Assembly (NCBI GenBank): GCA_964532175.1
Contig: CAZHGP010000017.1
Span: 1-26,786, forward strand
Direction of reading: 5' to 3'
DNA: 26,786 nt
DNA from: JAVZCJ01 sp964532175
GTDB lineage: Archaea > Thermoproteota > Nitrososphaeria_A > Caldarchaeales > JAVZCJ01
The position numbers were made by a program, and so were the translations under genes. Position 1 is the first letter of the stretch. Every line of letters begins with the position of its first letter. This document shows positions 24,667-26,786 of this stretch, in pieces. The notes beneath the pieces were generated by a model, which was given only the letters and a program-made list of their open reading frames with translations, ran no database searches and was not told the origin of the DNA.

Positions 24667-25233
24667 TTAATAACTTAATATTTTTTTGAATTTTCTTTTA
24701 TGAGCATATTCATTTAAAAAGCGATATACACTACTATGTTGAGCCCCACTAATAAGTTTATTTATAGCTTCTTCAGCAATTTGTAAACCTTCTATATCCC
24801 CTATTATAGATACTGTATGGCCATATACTGAAATAAATGTTTTTGTATATTCTTCAATTATTCTCCTTGTTTTTCCTCCAGCTCCTATTATTCTACCTTT
24901 AATTCTTCTTAAGGTATTCTTATTTTTACCTAAAATTGATTCTAAGTCTATTATTCTTAAAAATGTGTTTTCATCAAAAAGTTTAAAAGCTCTTTCTGGT
25001 GAAAAACCTCTACCAATTGCTAATACTATATCTTTAGCTCTAAAAAGTTTGCTTGGATCATCATTCTTTGAAGGAAGAGTAATAGTTACTACCCCTTCTT
25101 TACTATCTATAGTTAATGATACGTTTAACTCTTTTTCTATTCTAGATTTAACATTACCATTTGTTCCTATTAATACTCCAACTCGTTCAAGAGGAATATT
25201 AATAATAAAACTTTGTTTATTAAAATTCTCCAT
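24667..25233 (-). CDS. KH-domain ribosome assembly protein (Dim2/Pno1-like)
   Basis: The 188-residue RNA-binding protein has a degenerate first KH domain with VGVLIGTNGNVKSRIE (residues 18-33) and a second with GRIIGAGGKTRRIIEEYT (GxxG intact). The conserved ISGAQHSSVYRFLNEY C-terminal segment follows. This matches archaeal Dim2/Pno1, which binds the 3' end of 16S rRNA precursors during small-subunit maturation. Its start overlaps the RIO1 gene by 14 bases, so the two are translationally coupled. Confidence 0.92.
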   Translation of the reverse strand: MENFNKQSFIINIPLERVGVLIGTNGNVKSRIEKELNVSLTIDSKEGVVTITLPSKNDDPSKLFRAKDIVLAIGRGFSPERAFKLFDENTFLRIIDLESILGKNKNTLRRIKGRIIGAGGKTRRIIEEYTKTFISVYGHTVSIIGDIEGLQIAEEAINKLISGAQHSSVYRFLNEYAHKRKFKKILSY

Positions 25234-26026
25234 TTTCTGTCCCTATAATCCAATTGAAAACTTCCTCTTCATTAATAGTTGCTACTCCTTTTTTATAAAA
25301 AAACTTTGTTACATTTTTTATATCTCTATGAAGAAGATCATTTGCAAGAGGATGTGTTGATACTACTGCTTGTGAGAAATCCATAAAAATAGGATCTAAG
25401 TTTTCATCAATAAAAATATTATATTCACTCAAATCCCCATGAATTAATCCTGCATTATTATATAGCTTAAACATATTTTCTAAAACTTTTTTATAAATTT
25501 CATTATATTCATCTTTAGATAATGATATATCAACTAATTTAGGATAAGGTGTATCATCAATTCCCATAAAACTCATTCCAAGAACATTATTTTTAACAAA
25601 TAATGGTTTAGGAACTTTTATCATAGCTTGATATGCTTTTTCTAAATTATTGAATTCTCTTCTAGCCCAAAGATATATAAAATCACGAAAATCTTTTGGT
25701 ATTTTTTTAAATCTAGGGTCTGAAGAAACATAAATTACTCTATTCCTTTTAAATTCAGCACTTAAAATTAAATATATCTTTACAGCTATTTTACCTTCTT
25801 TTCCTAATGCTAAATAAACTCTAGATTCTTTTCCAGCACTTAAAACTCCATAAAATTCTTTTATGTCTCCACTTTTCATTAAATCGTAGATTGTCATTAA
25901 TGTAAGCTGATCAAATACTTCTTCTAATACTTCATTTAATTCTGACCTTTTTCTTAAATACCTTTGTTCTCTATCTAAAAGATATTCCTTCTTTCTTATT
26001 TCTTTCTCAATTTTATCAATTTTCAT
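25220..26026 (-). CDS. rio1: RIO1-family atypical protein kinase
   Basis: This 268-residue kinase has the P-loop STGKE-like SAGKESRVYLA, the Lys in AVKIY, the catalytic loop IHGDLSEYNI and the metal-binding MDFSQAV. These are the RIO1 hallmarks; there is no N-terminal winged helix as in RIO2. It acts in final cytoplasmic maturation of the small ribosomal subunit. It overlaps aIF1A by four bases (ATGA), with GGGTGTGG as a ribosome binding site inside that gene. Confidence 0.95.
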   Translation of the reverse strand: MKIDKIEKEIRKKEYLLDREQRYLRKRSELNEVLEEVFDQLTLMTIYDLMKSGDIKEFYGVLSAGKESRVYLALGKEGKIAVKIYLILSAEFKRNRVIYVSSDPRFKKIPKDFRDFIYLWARREFNNLEKAYQAMIKVPKPLFVKNNVLGMSFMGIDDTPYPKLVDISLSKDEYNEIYKKVLENMFKLYNNAGLIHGDLSEYNIFIDENLDPIFMDFSQAVVSTHPLANDLLHRDIKNVTKFFYKKGVATINEEEVFNWIIGTENGEF

Positions 26027-26358
26027 TCCACACCCTCTATTCTTTTACGTAAAAAATCTGGCAATTCTCCTTTTTTAGCTATTTTTATAGCTTGATTTTT
26101 TGTAAATCTCCAAAAAATATCACCTCTACTATCCCTTTGAAAATCCCATGGAGAAACTGCTACTAAATCGCCTTCTTTTATCCATATTCTTCTTTTAAGT
26201 TGTCCTCTTATTCTACATATTCTTTGTTTTCCATCAGAACAATCAACTATTACTCTATCAAAGCCAAGCAGTTTATTCACTATTCCATAAACATCTCCTG
26301 GACCTAATTCAATAGGTTCTTCTAATTCTTCTTCTGAAACTATTTTCCTTTTTCCCAT
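26023..26358 (-). CDS. Translation initiation factor aIF1A
   Basis: The 111-residue OB-fold factor contains IVNKLLGFDRVIVDCSDG, then CRIRGQLKRRIWIKEGD and VAVSPWDFQ, the core of eIF1A/aIF1A. It promotes initiator tRNA binding and scanning-type start selection on the small subunit. A GTG at 26367 is in frame, but it overlaps the GTGAT ribosome binding site for ATG 26358, which is therefore the start. It heads an operon with RIO1 and the Dim2/Pno1-like gene. Confidence 0.96.
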   Translation of the reverse strand: MGKRKIVSEEELEEPIELGPGDVYGIVNKLLGFDRVIVDCSDGKQRICRIRGQLKRRIWIKEGDLVAVSPWDFQRDSRGDIFWRFTKNQAIKIAKKGELPDFLRKRIEGVE

Positions 26359-26441
26359 AATAATCACTTTAATTAAAAAAATAAAAGTAGTAATTAATAA
26401 GGATGAAAAGTTTAAGCTTTTATTTTTATGAAAAATAAATA

Positions 26442-26450
26442 CTTATATTT
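26442..26450 (+). promoter_or_regulatory. TATA-like element before the small membrane protein
   Basis: CTTATATTT lies about 33-41 bases before the ATG at 26483, a normal archaeal TATA position for a short leader. Confidence 0.35.
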
Positions 26451-26482
26451 AAGATTTTTTATTTTTCAAGATTGAAAATGAA

Positions 26483-26680
26483 ATGTCAATAATCATTAAA
26501 TATTCTAATATACTTAAAATAATTTTTAAGTTGATTGGAATTATAATAGCAATAGTTTCATTTTATTTACTTTATATTCTTTTACAAGTAGATTTTTTAA
26601 GTTTTCCAATATTTAAACAATTGCTTGCTCCATTCTTATTAATATTAATTGTTTTATCTATATTACTCGCTATATCATAG
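26483..26680 (+). CDS. Small two-helix membrane protein, unknown
   Basis: The 65-residue product has two hydrophobic helices (residues about 12-33 and 42-63) joined by a short loop containing QVDFLSFP. It is not recognised. A TATA-like element sits upstream; no clear ribosome binding site precedes the ATG. It is divergent from the aIF1A operon and 50 bases upstream of tRNA-Leu. Small size and AT-rich DNA leave some risk that it is spurious. Confidence 0.5.
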   Translation: MSIIIKYSNILKIIFKLIGIIIAIVSFYLLYILLQVDFLSFPIFKQLLAPFLLILIVLSILLAIS

Positions 26681-26730
26681 GATGTATTAATTCCTTATAG
26701 AATAATTAGCAGTATTAAGTTTTAAAAAAT

Positions 26731-26786
26731 GCAGGGGTTTTCCTAGTCTGGTAGGGAGGCAGGTTCAGACCCTGCTGGCGTAGACA
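26731..26786 (+). tRNA. tRNA-Leu(CAG), 3' end cut by window edge
   Basis: The acceptor 5' strand is GCAGGGG. The D arm is TTCC/GGGA with the loop TAGTCTGGTA. The anticodon arm GCAGG-TTCAGAC-CCTGC gives anticodon CAG with no intron. TGGCGTAGACA then starts a long variable arm, typical of archaeal tRNA-Leu. The T arm and 3' acceptor strand lie outside the window. CTTATAGAA near 26694-26702 is a TATA candidate. Confidence 0.9.

Noticed and set aside
1..26786. CRISPR array or rRNA genes
   Set aside because: No regularly spaced direct repeats of suitable length and no rRNA-like GC-rich conserved segments were seen.

Overview
The window is AT-rich archaeal DNA. The informational genes are archaeal: sliding clamp PCNA, topoisomerase VI subunit B, a beta-CASP RNase of the aCPSF2 type, archaeosine tRNA-guanine transglycosylase TgtA, a two-domain Sm protein, aIF1A, RIO1 kinase, a Dim2/Pno1 KH protein and an AK6/Fap7-like NTPase. 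A tRNA-Glu with a canonical-position intron and GGTGAT-type ribosome binding sites agree with this. FtsZ together with single-polypeptide TgtA and a two-domain Sm protein suggests an FtsZ-bearing lineage of the TACK/Thermoproteota group, but the exact lineage cannot be fixed from this window.

Layout. (1) 1-1312 is an accessory edge. It holds a long inverted repeat, a free-standing LAGLIDADG endonuclease gene, and a decayed stretch with a ribbon-helix-helix remnant abutting a MITE-like element. (2) 1313-6038, minus strand, holds methionyl-tRNA synthetase and S-adenosylhomocysteine hydrolase (methionine/SAM cycle), then a CdrS-like ribbon-helix-helix gene one base upstream of ftsZ, then a DUF59/MIP18 protein. 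(3) 6149-12337 holds an unrecognised membrane-anchored surface protein, PCNA, aCPSF2, TgtA and an Sm protein.

(4) 12554-22194 is the most interesting part. It is a type IV pilus locus of the archaeal Epd/Tad-like type. One minus-strand operon encodes a prepilin peptidase and five small membrane-anchored or pilin-like proteins. A divergent plus-strand operon encodes a coiled-coil protein, a secretion ATPase with a possible zinc module, two half-size TadB/TadC-like platform proteins, a very short Flp-like pilin, and a membrane-bound HerA/CedB-like ATPase. The HerA-like gene is interrupted by a -1 frameshift at a run of nine A. A TFB paralogue without its zinc ribbon sits tail-to-tail with the pseudopilin operon. 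The HerA-like pump downstream of the pilus genes makes a pilus-linked DNA uptake or export machine a reasonable hypothesis.

(5) 22203-26367 is a minus-strand translation and small-subunit maturation block (AK6/Fap7-like, tRNA-Glu, Top6B, Dim2/Pno1, RIO1, aIF1A). A small membrane protein and a tRNA-Leu(CAG), cut by the window end, follow on the plus strand.

No CRISPR array, rRNA gene or intact transposase gene was seen. Identifications rest on motifs read by eye; no database search was run.
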